A DNA stretch of 64,000 nt from Trebonia sp036276115 (GTDB taxonomy: Bacteria > Actinomycetota > Actinomycetes > Streptosporangiales > Streptosporangiaceae), in contig DATBEM010000025.1 of NCBI GenBank assembly GCA_036276115.1, forward strand, positions 32,378 to 96,377. Reading direction: 5' to 3'. Numbering within the stretch: position 1 is the stretch's first letter; every line of letters begins with the position of its first letter. Positions 35,893-44,495 of this stretch are shown piece after piece. The translations under genes and the position numbers were made by a program. The notes under the pieces were generated by a model, which saw nothing but the letters and a program-made list of their open reading frames with translations, was not told where the DNA came from and did not search any database.

Positions 35893-36896
35893 AGCCGCTC
35901 CGTTGACTGTCGGGTGGTGATCGCCCTGGCCAGGGCGCCGGCCTCGGCCAGCATCCAGCTCTGGTACTGGTAGCCGGGCTGCGGCATCGTCTCGTAGACG
36001 CCCACGACCGGGATGCCGTGCGCATGGGCGAGGGTGACCAGCGATGTCGTCAGCGGGTCGGTGACCTGGACGTTGTAGACCAGGGCGCGCACCGCCCGGG
36101 TGGCCAGCAGGTCCCGGACCGTCGCCACCGCCTGCGGCGACGGGTCGACCCCGTTCATGATGTCCGCCTGGAACGCCCAGGGCGTCTTGTTGTCCATGCC
36201 CGCCGCCTGCAGGAGGTAGTCGGCCACCGGCTCGGTGGTGGCGACCGGGGTGCCGTCGCGGCCGGCCCGCAGCGCGGCCAGGGCGGAGTGCCAGGGACCG
36301 AGCGAGGCGGTGAACGTGGCCGCGCTGGCCCGGAAGTAGGCCCCGTGGGCCGGGTCGATCCGGGCCAGCCCGGCCGCGACGGCGGCGGCCACGGCGGGCA
36401 TCGCCGCGGGCGAGTACCACAGGTGCGGGTTGGGGGTGCTGGCGGGCAGCCGGAGCAGGCTGGCGACGGTCAGGACCTGGCGGCCGGCGCTCGGCTCGGC
36501 CCGCTCGATGCCGTCCATGAACGAGTCGTAGCCGAGCCCGTTCTGGACCACGAGCCGGGCCGCGCCGACCTCGCGGGCGACCACGGGCGAGGCCTCGAAG
36601 GTGTGCGGGTCCGTGCTGGGGTTGCTCAGCAGCGCCGATACGCTGACGAAGCGCCCTCCGACCTGCGCGATGACGCTGGCGTACTGGTTCTCGGCCGCCA
36701 CCACCGGGATCGGGGCCGCGCCGGCGGCAGGCGCGGTAGCCGGCCCGGACGCGGCGCCATCGGGGGAGCTGGCCCCGGGAGAGCTGGCCCCGCCGGTCCC
36801 GGCCGTGGCCGCGAGGGCGACGGTCGCCACGACAGCAGCGCCGATCGCCGATATCAGGACGGCGACCGGTCGCGATCGACGCCACAGCCAGGTCAT
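35889..36896 (-). CDS. Zinc-type ABC transporter binding protein
   Basis: 335 residues. A signal segment with a hydrophobic core (about 12-32) lacks a lipobox Cys, so it may stay anchored by the N-terminal helix. The mature domain is of the cluster A-I metal-binding type: AAENQYASVIAQVGG, DPHTFEASP (first His ligand), NPHLWYSP (second His) and the C-terminal GVYETMP. The middle His/Asp-rich loop of Gram-negative ZnuA is absent, as often in actinobacteria. First gene of the operon and directly downstream of the Zur-box-like site. Confidence 0.9.
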   Translation of the reverse strand: MTWLWRRSRPVAVLISAIGAAVVATVALAATAGTGGASSPGASSPDGAASGPATAPAAGAAPIPVVAAENQYASVIAQVGGRFVSVSALLSNPSTDPHTFEASPVVAREVGAARLVVQNGLGYDSFMDGIERAEPSAGRQVLTVASLLRLPASTPNPHLWYSPAAMPAVAAAVAAGLARIDPAHGAYFRASAATFTASLGPWHSALAALRAGRDGTPVATTEPVADYLLQAAGMDNKTPWAFQADIMNGVDPSPQAVATVRDLLATRAVRALVYNVQVTDPLTTSLVTLAHAHGIPVVGVYETMPQPGYQYQSWMLAEAGALARAITTRQSTERL

Positions 36897-36900
36897 ACTC

Positions 36901-36922
36901 TTAATGATAATCGTTCTTATTA
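36901..36922. promoter_or_regulatory. Zur-box-like operator
   Basis: An AT-rich imperfect palindrome, TTAATGATAATCGTTCTTAT plus TA, in an otherwise GC-rich region. It lies four bases upstream of the zinc-binding-protein gene and between it and zur. The GATAATCGTT core resembles actinobacterial Zur sites. Confidence 0.7.
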
Positions 36923-36988
36923 CCAGTATGGCCGGTTCGCGGCAAGCGCTTCATGGCCAGCAGTCGACAGGCCGGGTAACGTCTAGAT

Positions 36989-37414
36989 GTGCAAGAGCAG
37001 CCACGGGGGACCCGCGTGCGCGGGACGAAGCAGGCGTCGGCGCTTGCGGCCGTGCTGGCGAGCACGGGCGGCTTCACCAGCGCCCAGGAGATCCATGCCG
37101 AGCTGCGCCGCCGGGGCGAGAACGTGGGCCTGACCACCGTCTACCGCCACCTGCAAGTGCTCAGCGAGAACGGCGGGGTCGACACGATCCGCGACCCGTC
37201 GGGCGAGATCCTCTACCGCCAGTGCGCGACCCAGGTCCACCACCACCACCTGACCTGCCGCGTCTGCGGCCGCAGCGTCGAGGTCGAGGGCCGCGCGGTC
37301 GAGCAGTGGGCCGGCAAGGTCGCCGCCGAGGCGGGCTTCACCGACGTCGACCACACGGTCGAGCTGTTCGGCCTGTGCCCCGAGCACTCGGCCGCCGCCC
37401 TCAGCGCGGACTAG
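36989..37414 (+). CDS. zur: Fur-family zinc uptake regulator
   Basis: 141 residues from a GTG start. N-terminal winged helix: ALAAVLASTGGFTSAQEIHA and VGLTTVYRHLQVLSENGGVD. C-terminal dimerisation and metal domain: QVHHHHLTCRVCGRSVEV with a CxxC, and LFGLCPEH with a second Cys, giving the structural zinc site; the HHHH run supplies the sensory site. Assignment to Zur rather than Fur rests on the divergent zinc transporter. The start has no ribosome binding site within range, so it may be leaderless. The stop overlaps that of the convergent Uma2 gene by four bases. Confidence 0.9.
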   Translation: MQEQPRGTRVRGTKQASALAAVLASTGGFTSAQEIHAELRRRGENVGLTTVYRHLQVLSENGGVDTIRDPSGEILYRQCATQVHHHHLTCRVCGRSVEVEGRAVEQWAGKVAAEAGFTDVDHTVELFGLCPEHSAAALSAD

Positions 37415-37974
37415 GGCCCGAACGTGACCTCGGCCGGGAACGGCACCGTGGCCCGGACGTGCCCGATGAACACCTCGTCGTCCCGGTACCGCCTGCCCGC
37501 CGCGTCCAGGACGTAGGTGTAGACGACCGGGACGCCCGCGACGGTCAGCTCAACTCGCCAGTAGAACGGGATGCCCACGGCCGCGTACTGGCTGTACTTG
37601 ACGATCCGGTCGGTAGTCTCCGAGCCGGGCGATACGACCTCCGCCGCCAGCAGGACATGCTCCGGCCGGGTGGGCGTGACATCAATGGTGTCGGCCCGGT
37701 AGACGACCACGTCCGGGCGGCGGTTGGTCAGCGGCGCGTCCGCCAGCCGCACGTCGAAGTCGGTATCGGCGTTCCACTCCGGCCCGCAGGCGTCGTCGAG
37801 GGCGTTCGCGAGCATCCGGGCGACCCGGTTGTGCCGCTTGGACGCGCTCGGGCTCACGACAACCATCCCGTCGACGATCTCGATCCCCGCGCACTGCTCC
37901 GGGGTCCAGGAGTCATACTCCAGCGCCGTGATCGGGGCGTGCATCCACTCGGGAGCGATCATCTCCACGCTCAT
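37411..37974 (-). CDS. Uma2-family (PD-(D/E)xK-like) endonuclease
   Basis: 187 residues starting with ATG after CGAGGGGGT. The Uma2/DUF820 core is evident: IEIVDGMVVVSPSASKRHNR (about 33-52), RRPDVVVYRADTI with the catalytic Asp, LLAAEVVSPGSETTDRIVK with the Glu and the KYSQYAAVGIPFYWRVE segment. Family members resemble restriction-type nucleases but no activity has been settled; they occur in many copies in actinobacteria. Converges with zur. Confidence 0.9.
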   Translation of the reverse strand: MSVEMIAPEWMHAPITALEYDSWTPEQCAGIEIVDGMVVVSPSASKRHNRVARMLANALDDACGPEWNADTDFDVRLADAPLTNRRPDVVVYRADTIDVTPTRPEHVLLAAEVVSPGSETTDRIVKYSQYAAVGIPFYWRVELTVAGVPVVYTYVLDAAGRRYRDDEVFIGHVRATVPFPAEVTFGP

Positions 37975-38034
37975 GACATACCCCCTCGGGCGCGGGGCAG
38001 GCACGTGCCCGCCCCACAGCTTACCGCCGGGCGG

Positions 38035-39129
38035 TCACGCGGGCAGGAGCCGCGCGGCCTCGCGGGCGGCGTCCGGGTTGAGCTGCCCGCCGCGCGAGCC
38101 CGCCAGCTTGGCGGCCAGGTGCTCGCCGATCGTGACCGGCTCGTAGCGGGCGGGGGACCGGTCCGACACGCAGCCCGGCAGCGGCTCGATCACGGCGTCG
38201 GCGTTGCCGTCGTGGAAGAACGCGGCCGACCGGCGGGGCACCAGCTCGCCGTCCACCCGGGGCGGGGCGACCCGGTGCATGGTCGAGATCCACTGGTCGT
38301 TGGTCCAGCGGGCGAGCGCGTCGCCCAGGTTGACCAGGAGCGCGCCGCCGGCCGGGAGCACCGGGTGCCAGGCAGCGTCGGCGCCGAGGATCTCCAGGCC
38401 CGGCACCTGGTCGGCCCAGAGCACGGTGACGATGCCGTAGTCGGTGTGCGCGCCCATGCCGAGCTGGGCCGGCTCGAGCTCGACGCCGGCCGCGGGCAGC
38501 CGGTAGTTATTCATCCGCAGCACGTCGATCGAGTGGTCGGTGAACGGGGCGAAGAACGACTCGCTGCCGCCGAGGGCCACGCCGAAGATCCGCGTCATCG
38601 TCCGCGCCACCGCCCCGGCCGCCCGGAACCAGGCGGTCACGGCGCCCTCGAAGTCGTCCACCTCGGCCGGGTAGACGTTCGCCGCGTACACGTCGGCGGG
38701 CAGGTCGAGGCCGGGGTAGTCGGCCGCGCAGGAGCCCACGTTGACTGCCTCGAACAGGTCGGCCGCGCTGGCCAGGCCGAGGCTGCTGGCCAGGCTCTCG
38801 GCCCGCGGCGGGGTGTAGCCGCGGTTGATGCCGGGCGGGCAGCGGTACCTCGCCTTGGCGGCCGGGTCGAGCGCGAAGAACGCGTCGGTCGCGTCGGTCA
38901 GCTCCTCCAGCACGCAGTCGGGGATGCCATGCCCGGTGACCTGCATGAACCCGACCGTCCGGGCCGCGTCATCGACCTGCCGGACGACGCCCGCCCGGGC
39001 GGCCTCGTCGGCGTACGGCATCCGGAACGGCGAAATGTCGATGACGGGCACGGACAGGACGCCATCGCGCAGGGCCGCCGAGGCCCCGGAGGCGGGAGAA
39101 GGCACAGGCACGACAACCACTCCAGACAT
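38035..39129 (-). CDS. Isopenicillin N synthase-like 2-oxoglutarate/Fe(II) dioxygenase
   Basis: 364 residues from the ATG after GCGGGGA; an ATG 60 bases upstream is also possible. N-terminal DIOX_N: VPVIDISPFRMPY and GFMQVTGHGIPDCVLEEL. The double-stranded beta-helix core holds the iron triad: GMGAHTDYGIVTVL (His and Asp) and WISTMHRVAPP (distal His), and PRRSAAFFHDGN carries the 2-oxoglutarate-binding Arg. GYTPPRAESLA fits the substrate cap. Family members hydroxylate or desaturate small molecules such as ethylene-forming or flavonoid-type substrates; the substrate here is not predictable. Monocistronic. Confidence 0.87.
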   Translation of the reverse strand: MSGVVVVPVPSPASGASAALRDGVLSVPVIDISPFRMPYADEAARAGVVRQVDDAARTVGFMQVTGHGIPDCVLEELTDATDAFFALDPAAKARYRCPPGINRGYTPPRAESLASSLGLASAADLFEAVNVGSCAADYPGLDLPADVYAANVYPAEVDDFEGAVTAWFRAAGAVARTMTRIFGVALGGSESFFAPFTDHSIDVLRMNNYRLPAAGVELEPAQLGMGAHTDYGIVTVLWADQVPGLEILGADAAWHPVLPAGGALLVNLGDALARWTNDQWISTMHRVAPPRVDGELVPRRSAAFFHDGNADAVIEPLPGCVSDRSPARYEPVTIGEHLAAKLAGSRGGQLNPDAAREAARLLPA

Positions 39130-39295
39130 AGCCGTGGTCCCCGCGCCACTGGCATCAGTATGACAGGTATCAATATCGGCAACCAGCATGACGCCACGGT
39201 TCCGCCCGAATGACGGGCGGATGAACCCCCAGATCAGCTCGCCCGGCAACGGCATTACACGGGCCCGGCCGACTCGCCTCGCCGAAGCTGCCCGG

Positions 39296-40015
39296 CTAGT
39301 CCTTCGGCTTCTGGCTGGCGGCCGCGATCTCGGCCTTGCGGTCCGAGGCGTACATGTGGACGTACTCCTGGCCCGACAGCTCCCCGATCGCCGCCATCAC
39401 CCGGTCGGCCACCTCGCGCCGCGCCCGGGCCGGGGGCGCCCCGGCCAGGTCGGCGAACGTCAGCGGGGGCCCGATGGCGACGGAGATCTTCGTCGGGCGC
39501 AGCACCTGCGAGCCGGGCGGCATCATCTTGCGGGTGCCGATCATGGCGACCGGGATGACCGGGGCGCCGGAGTTGAGCGCCAGGTACCCCAGGCCCGACC
39601 GGCCGCGGTACAGCTTGCCGTCGGGCGAGCGGGTGCCTTCGGGGTAGAAGCCGAACAGCTCCCCCCGGGCCAGGATCTCCACCGCCGCGTCCAGCGTCTC
39701 CTGGGCCGCGCGGGCACCGCCCCGGTTGATCGACAGCTGGTTGGTGGACCGCAGGTACGCCGCCCACACCCGGCCGACCGGGCCCCGGGCGTTGAAGTAC
39801 TCGGCCTTGGCGGGGAACACCACCGGCCGGGGGACCATGAACGGCAGGTAGACCGAGTCGATGATCGACAGGTGGTTGGAGGCGAGGATGGCCGGGCCAT
39901 CGGCGGGCACGTGCTCCAGGCCGGTCACCGAGGGGCGGCCCACCGCGTGGAGGAAGGGGCCGGCGAACACCCGAGAGAGCTGGTACTGCAACCCTTTGTC
40001 CTCCGCCTTTGCCAA
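39296..40015 (-). CDS. 1-acylglycerol-3-phosphate acyltransferase-like (PlsC family)
   Basis: 239 residues. The HX4D motif appears in ILASNHLSIIDSVYLP (about 45-60), followed by INRGGARAAQETL, the acceptor motif GFYPEGTRSPDGKLYRGRSG (about 122-141) and VIPVAMIGT. All four family motifs are therefore present. The enzyme should acylate lysophosphatidic acid or a related lipid at the inner membrane. Only a short amphipathic N-terminus is seen and no clear transmembrane helix. It stands alone, with about 140 bases of unassigned sequence upstream. Confidence 0.9.
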   Translation of the reverse strand: MAKAEDKGLQYQLSRVFAGPFLHAVGRPSVTGLEHVPADGPAILASNHLSIIDSVYLPFMVPRPVVFPAKAEYFNARGPVGRVWAAYLRSTNQLSINRGGARAAQETLDAAVEILARGELFGFYPEGTRSPDGKLYRGRSGLGYLALNSGAPVIPVAMIGTRKMMPPGSQVLRPTKISVAIGPPLTFADLAGAPPARARREVADRVMAAIGELSGQEYVHMYASDRKAEIAAASQKPKD

Positions 40016-40155
40016 GTTTTACGAGGGGATACCACTTCGGGCATACCGCCATTGGCCTGCCCATGTGCGCTAACAAGATAACGTCCCCGGCCAGGCCACC
40101 GCGAAACGCGTCACCGGCCGTCCGCCCGGTGGCCACCTCCCGGTCACCGGATCGC

Positions 40156-41502
40156 CTAGCCATCGCAGATGCTCTGGCTCGCGGTCCGGGCCTGCAACGA
40201 TACCGACGGCGCGGGCTTCGCGGGCTTAGTCGGGCTAGCTACCGCTGAGCTGCCAGTGACCCCTGGGGAGGCTGGGGCGGTGCCGCCCGGGGACGCGGCC
40301 GTAGTGGGATTCGCCACAGGGCCGACCGTAGCCCGGGGCTGGAGGAAGGCACCCGGGTTCACGGGGGCACTGGGATTCGCGGGGGCACCGGGGTTCGGGG
40401 AAGCACCGGGGTTCGGGGAACCACTGGGGTTCAGGGGGGCACTGGGACTGCCGGTGGCGCTGACAGCCGGGCCGAACAGGGACGGGCTGGCGGGCACGTC
40501 GTTGATGAAGGACCTGAAGATCTCGCCGTCCTCGGGCTGGGTCCACACCACGTTCGCGACGTCCCCCGGCACCACCTCGCCGCGGGGAAAGTTCGGCAGG
40601 GTGAAGAAGGCGATGTCCTGGCGAGGGATGGAGCGCAGGCTCTCCCCGAGGTCGTACAGGCCGGTGATGCCGCCGAGTTGCTTGTCGATCGTCAGCGCCG
40701 ACGTAGCCGCGTCCAGGAACCGGTACACCGCCACCGGGTTGTAGAGCTCGCCTTGCACCCGGCTGATCAGCGACGACATGAACGCCTGCTGGCGGCCGAT
40801 CCGGTCGATGTCGCTGCCGTCGCCCAGGGTGTACCGGGCGCGCACGTACCCGAGCGCCTGCTTGGGGGTCAGCAGGTGCCGCCCGGCCGACAGCACCAGG
40901 TGCGAGTTCGGGTCGTTGATCGGCGTCGGATTGCACTCCGGCACCCCGCCCAGCGCCGACACCATCGACTGGAAGCCGGTGAAGTTCACCACGATGAAGT
41001 GGTCGATGTGGATCCCGGTGTCCTGCTCCAGCGTCTTGACCGTGCAGGCCACCCCGAGGGCGGTGCGGTTGCCGTCGAGGTTGCCGAGCGCGAACGCCTC
41101 GTTGATCTTGAACTGGGTGGGCGAGGACAGCTGCCCGTCGCCCATCTCGCAAGCCGGGATCTTCACCCACGAGTCGCGCGGGATCGACATCACCTCGGCC
41201 CACTTACGGTCGGCCGGGACGTGGACGATCATCGTGGTGTCGGACTGGTCGGTCACCAGGTTCTGGCCGTACTGTCCGCCGAGGCCCTGCCGGGAGTCCG
41301 AGCCGAGGACGAGGATGTTCTCCGCCTGCGGGTGGGTGTCGACCGGCTGGTTGCCGAGCAGGCTGGTGATGTCGTCTTGCTGGATGTTCTCGTTGAAGTG
41401 GCCCAGCAGGGTGTAGGCACCGCCCGCGAGGCCGGCCAGCAGGATCACCATGCCAGCCGAGATAGTAGAAGCAATGAGGACCCGCCGCCGCCTGCGCCCC
41501 AT
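40156..41502 (-). CDS. LytR-CpsA-Psr (LCP) family glycopolymer ligase
   Basis: 448 residues. An RRRRR stretch precedes one transmembrane helix (about 9-31). The LCP domain follows: ILVLGSDSRQG, SDTTMIVHVPADRK, VMSIPRDSWVKIP, FKINEAFALG, HIDHFIVVNFTGF, VRARYTLGDGSDIDRIGRQQ. The conserved Arg and Asp residues that bind the pyrophosphate of the polyprenyl donor are present. LCP enzymes attach teichoic-acid-like polymers or arabinogalactan to peptidoglycan. The C-terminal about 90 residues are a Pro/Asn/Gly/Ala linker built of short repeats (NPGA, NPSA) from imperfect 15-18-base DNA repeats. It may serve the glycan made from 7.5-16.5 kb, though unlinked. Confidence 0.9.
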   Translation of the reverse strand: MGRRRRRVLIASTISAGMVILLAGLAGGAYTLLGHFNENIQQDDITSLLGNQPVDTHPQAENILVLGSDSRQGLGGQYGQNLVTDQSDTTMIVHVPADRKWAEVMSIPRDSWVKIPACEMGDGQLSSPTQFKINEAFALGNLDGNRTALGVACTVKTLEQDTGIHIDHFIVVNFTGFQSMVSALGGVPECNPTPINDPNSHLVLSAGRHLLTPKQALGYVRARYTLGDGSDIDRIGRQQAFMSSLISRVQGELYNPVAVYRFLDAATSALTIDKQLGGITGLYDLGESLRSIPRQDIAFFTLPNFPRGEVVPGDVANVVWTQPEDGEIFRSFINDVPASPSLFGPAVSATGSPSAPLNPSGSPNPGASPNPGAPANPSAPVNPGAFLQPRATVGPVANPTTAASPGGTAPASPGVTGSSAVASPTKPAKPAPSVSLQARTASQSICDG

Positions 41503-41716
41503 AGGCCAAATGTCCCCCGGGACGCCCCTTTTATGCCGTTCGCGACGTTAAAGGTTCCTGAGGATTCCGTTCCTGAGAACCCCATGGCGTGAGCACCGGC
41601 AGCCCGGGCGGGCGCGACAGCGCGGAGAGCGAGCAAGCTAGTTCTTATCAGGAAGGTGAGAAGGAAGCCTGCTCATGGCCGCGCTATCGCGCCCCCATGC
41701 TACTGCTGGTCCGACG
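41503..41716. other. Intergenic region upstream of LCP
   Basis: 214 bases between the start of the LCP gene and the stop of the large gene ending at 41717. It contains two copies of GTTCCTGAG (41554 and 41569) and an AT-richer patch, probably the LCP promoter. No gene or clear terminator was recognised. Confidence 0.45.
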
Positions 41717-43987
41717 TTACTGCGGGATCAGGCGGGCGAGGTTCGCCAGCGTGTAGACGGTGGCCCCGGGCGGCAGGTCTTCCGGCCGCTCGACGCCGAC
41801 ATAGGTAACCGGCTGGTCCGCCCCCTCGCTGGTCGCGGCCTTGCGCTGGAGCAGTTCGGTGAGGTAGGCCACCCGCAGGTACTCGCGGTCCATGATCGAC
41901 TGGGCGAGCAGCCGGGAGGTGACCCGGTTCTCCTCGACCCGGGTGCCGCCCCAGCTGGCGCAGTTGCCGCGCAGGTACAGGTGCAGCCACTTGGCGTACC
42001 AGCGCCCGTCCTCGCCCCGGTAGAACAGCAACGGCATCGCGGCCCGGCCGTCGCCTGCCAGGCCCGACCGCGCCCGCACCGTCCGTGGCTCGAACGGCGC
42101 GCCGCGCTGGTCCTCCCGCAGCGCCAGGTAGCCGAAGAGGCTCTCGGCCACCTCGCCGAAGCCCTCGCCGCTGTAGACGAAGACCTGCGGGATGACGAAG
42201 CCCCGCCCCAGCCGGTCCAGGTGCACGTTGATGAACTCACTGGCCCCCTCGGGGGCACTGGTGATGTCACCGGAGTGCTCGCCGCCGAAGTTCGACAGGT
42301 TCGTGTAGCTGAGCCACCGCACGTTCCCGAACTGCTCGTCGGTCATCAGCGCCGACAGGTCGAAGTCGGTGGTCCGGCGGCGCTGCTTCCAGTAGATGAA
42401 GAACCGGAGCACGTCCAGTCCCTCCGGAACCGGAGTGACCGACCCGCGCGGGAAGACCCGCAGTCCCTCCGGCGCGCCCTTCCCCGACAGCGGGAGGGCG
42501 ACGGACTCGATCGCCGGGTCGATGATCAGCCGCCCCGGCTCGGGCAGCCGCCGGAGGATCTCCTCGTCGATCAGGGACAACAGCCGCCCCACGACCGCCG
42601 GGTCGAGCGGGCCCCGGGCGTCCGGGATCACGTGGCCCCGGCCGTTGCGGTTGACGAAGACCCGGCGGCCGCCGGGCTTTGCGGCCGCCCGGTTCACCAG
42701 GTGCTCGCGCACCGACAGCAGCACCCGCCCGGAGACCTTCGGCGCCGTCTGGGCGAAGGCCTCCAGCAGCCGGGCGGTGACGTCGCCCGGCGCCGGGCCG
42801 GCCGCCGTACCGTTCTGCGCGCTGCTCTGCGCCGCCGTGCGCAGCACGCGGTCCGCTGCCCGCCACAGCATGCCGGGCGAGGCGGCCAGCGTCCGGGCCG
42901 CCCGGGTAACGTCGCCCGAGGCGAACGCGGCCTCGGCCTGCGCGGCGAGCGAGGGCGCGGCCAGCTCGCCCCGCGCGACCGCGAACACGCTGGCCGAGCC
43001 GGGAGCGGATCCGTGAAAGGCAGCGTTCGCCTCGTGCGGATGCAGGCGCTCGCCGAGCCGCTTCCACTGCTCCGCGTGCCGGCCGACATCGGCCAGCCGG
43101 GCCGGGGCGGCCTCGATCACCGCGTCGAGCGCGGCCAGCAGGGCGCGCCGCTGGGCGCGCGGCAGCGAGCGGAACCGGGGCGGGGTCGTGAGGGTCACGT
43201 CGGCGCCGGACAGCTCGGCCGCGAGCCGGAGCACGTCGGTGGGCGTGTCGGCGGCCGGCGCCAGGCCCGCGCGAACGCGGGCGGCGTTGATGACCGCCTT
43301 GTTCTCGCGCACCTTGATTTCGCCCTCGATCACGCCCTCGACAAGGCCGCCGTGGTAGGCGGCCAGGAAGCGGAGCGCGTCGAGCGCCTCGGCGCTCAGC
43401 GGCACCGGGCTGGCGGCCAGCTCCCCGTACAGGGCGGCGGCCTCCCGGGCGAGGGTCGCGCCGAGGTGCACGACGGTGACCCGGTCGCTGAGGGCCGGGA
43501 CCAGCTCGTCGTGGCGGGCGACCATCTCCTCGTAGGTGTGCTGGTAGCGGCCGTAGCGCGGCAGCGACAGCAGGTTGAACGCCGGGCCGTCCCCGTCCCC
43601 GTCCCCGTCCCCGTCGGTGCCCGGCATCGCCTGGACCCGGGCGGCGGTGGCCGGGCCGGCCAGGGCCTCGCGCAGGCACGACAGCCAGAAGTCCAGCGTG
43701 TCGGGCACGCCTGCGGGGAAGTCGATGAAGTACGCGTTGTGCCGGACGTGGTCGCCCGCCAGCTCGCGCGCCCAGCCGATCAGCTCAGCCCCGAGGTCGA
43801 TGACCGCCGCCGGCGCGAGCGCGCCGAGCGCCGCCAGCAGTTCGCCCGAGCACTTGAAGCCGGCGTCCATGAGCACGGCGTCGACCTGCCGGGCCGCGAC
43901 GGCACCATCCTGAGTCGGCGCCTCAGGGGCCGCCGGCACGATCACCCGGTGCCGCAGGCTGAAGACGAGCTTCTCCACACTGGTCAC
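41717..43987 (-). CDS. Large TerD-like/SCO0854-type protein of unknown function
   Basis: 756 residues from a GTG preceded by GGGAGG five bases away; the ATG at 44028 has no such signal. It opens VEKLVFSLRHRVIVPAAPE. A long mostly helical body follows (AYHGGLVEGVIEGEIKVREN), and the C-terminal part has RTTDFDLSALMTDEQFGNVR, SYTNLSNFGGEHSGDI, INVHLDRL and LHLYLRGNCASWGGTR. The DxDLSAL and GxxHSGDI pattern resembles the Ca-binding TerD fold of tellurite/stress proteins. Overall it recalls the large SCO0854/MXAN_6230-type proteins, but the zinc RING-like N-terminus of those is not present. An eight-residue Asp-Gly run lies near residue 125. Adjacent to the tRNA array. Confidence 0.6.
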   Translation of the reverse strand: MTSVEKLVFSLRHRVIVPAAPEAPTQDGAVAARQVDAVLMDAGFKCSGELLAALGALAPAAVIDLGAELIGWARELAGDHVRHNAYFIDFPAGVPDTLDFWLSCLREALAGPATAARVQAMPGTDGDGDGDGDGPAFNLLSLPRYGRYQHTYEEMVARHDELVPALSDRVTVVHLGATLAREAAALYGELAASPVPLSAEALDALRFLAAYHGGLVEGVIEGEIKVRENKAVINAARVRAGLAPAADTPTDVLRLAAELSGADVTLTTPPRFRSLPRAQRRALLAALDAVIEAAPARLADVGRHAEQWKRLGERLHPHEANAAFHGSAPGSASVFAVARGELAAPSLAAQAEAAFASGDVTRAARTLAASPGMLWRAADRVLRTAAQSSAQNGTAAGPAPGDVTARLLEAFAQTAPKVSGRVLLSVREHLVNRAAAKPGGRRVFVNRNGRGHVIPDARGPLDPAVVGRLLSLIDEEILRRLPEPGRLIIDPAIESVALPLSGKGAPEGLRVFPRGSVTPVPEGLDVLRFFIYWKQRRRTTDFDLSALMTDEQFGNVRWLSYTNLSNFGGEHSGDITSAPEGASEFINVHLDRLGRGFVIPQVFVYSGEGFGEVAESLFGYLALREDQRGAPFEPRTVRARSGLAGDGRAAMPLLFYRGEDGRWYAKWLHLYLRGNCASWGGTRVEENRVTSRLLAQSIMDREYLRVAYLTELLQRKAATSEGADQPVTYVGVERPEDLPPGATVYTLANLARLIPQ
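43588..43618. repeat. Hexanucleotide repeat CCCCGT
   Basis: About four and a half copies in a row, coding for alternating Asp-Gly within the large TerD-like gene. A slippage-prone microsatellite. Confidence 0.8.
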
Positions 43988-44061
43988 GTACGCCTCCCTT
44001 GCGCCAACTTTATGAGTTTCGCGAGCCATGCGGGTGCCAGCACGGGCATCCGCAGGCTGCC

Positions 44062-44137
44062 TGGAGCCGAGCCGGGGAATCGAACCCTCGCTACGACGGT
44101 TTTGCAGGCCGTCTCCCACGCCAGTGAGTTACTCGGC
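44062..44137 (-). tRNA. tRNA-Cys (GCA), CCA encoded
   Basis: Acceptor GCCGAGT/GCTCGGC pairs fully (one G-T), discriminator T and an encoded CCA follow. The anticodon loop is CTGCAAA, with a C-A mismatch at the top of its stem. The T-stem has two mismatches. Last gene of the array. Confidence 0.8.
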
Positions 44138-44141
44138 AGAG

Positions 44142-44210
44142 TGCCTCCGCCTGGAGTCGAACCGGGCAGCCGTCCTTCGGAGGGACAGCGGTAATTCCGT
44201 TACCGGAAGC
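44142..44210 (-). tRNA. tRNA-Arg (CCG), short D-arm
   Basis: Acceptor GCTTCCG/CGGAGGC, anticodon loop CTCCGAA and T-loop TTCGACT are clear. At 69 bases it is short: the D-loop is reduced to about five bases and lacks the usual GG. No CCA encoded. Function is doubtful. Confidence 0.6.
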
Positions 44211-44213
44211 AAG

Positions 44214-44295
44214 TGGGCGAGGCAGGATTCGAACCTGCACTTCCGAGGAACACGGCCTTACAGGCCGCTGGGCCACCTGACTGCCCAACTCGCCC
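44214..44295 (-). tRNA. tRNA-Tyr (GTA)
   Basis: 82-base class II tRNA. Acceptor GGGCGAG/CTCGCCC, anticodon loop CTGTAAG, a long variable arm and T-loop TTCGAAT. No CCA encoded. One of the best-formed members. Confidence 0.88.
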
Positions 44296-44313
44296 TGGGG
44301 ACTAGTGATGCTG

Positions 44314-44387
44314 GGGCGGTCAACCGGTACCGGGCCGGTACTTCCAGGGCCACAACCTGGCGTGCAGACCTCTACACCATGACCGCC
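44314..44387 (-). tRNA. tRNA-His-like (GTG) with aberrant T-loop
   Basis: Acceptor GGCGGTC/GACCGCC and anticodon stem CCAGG/CCTGG with loop TTGTGGC are good, and position 73 is C as in tRNA-His. The T-loop reads CCCGGTA rather than TTCRANY, and the extra G at -1 that HisRS needs is not encoded (C instead). Perhaps non-functional or specialised. Confidence 0.6.
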
Positions 44388-44388
44388 G

Positions 44389-44460
44389 TACCTGGTAAGG
44401 GTGTCGAACCCTAAGCCTTCGCTTTGTAAGAGCGACGCGCTACCGTTACGCTAACCAGGC
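44389..44460 (-). tRNA. tRNA-Val (TAC)
   Basis: 72 bases. Acceptor GCCTGGT/ACCAGGT with a G1-T72 wobble, anticodon stem TCGCT/AGCGA with loop CTTACAA, T-loop TTCGACA. No CCA encoded. Confidence 0.82.
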
Positions 44461-44495
44461 TTGCTGCGTTTGTTACTGTGCTTTCTTTCACTGCG

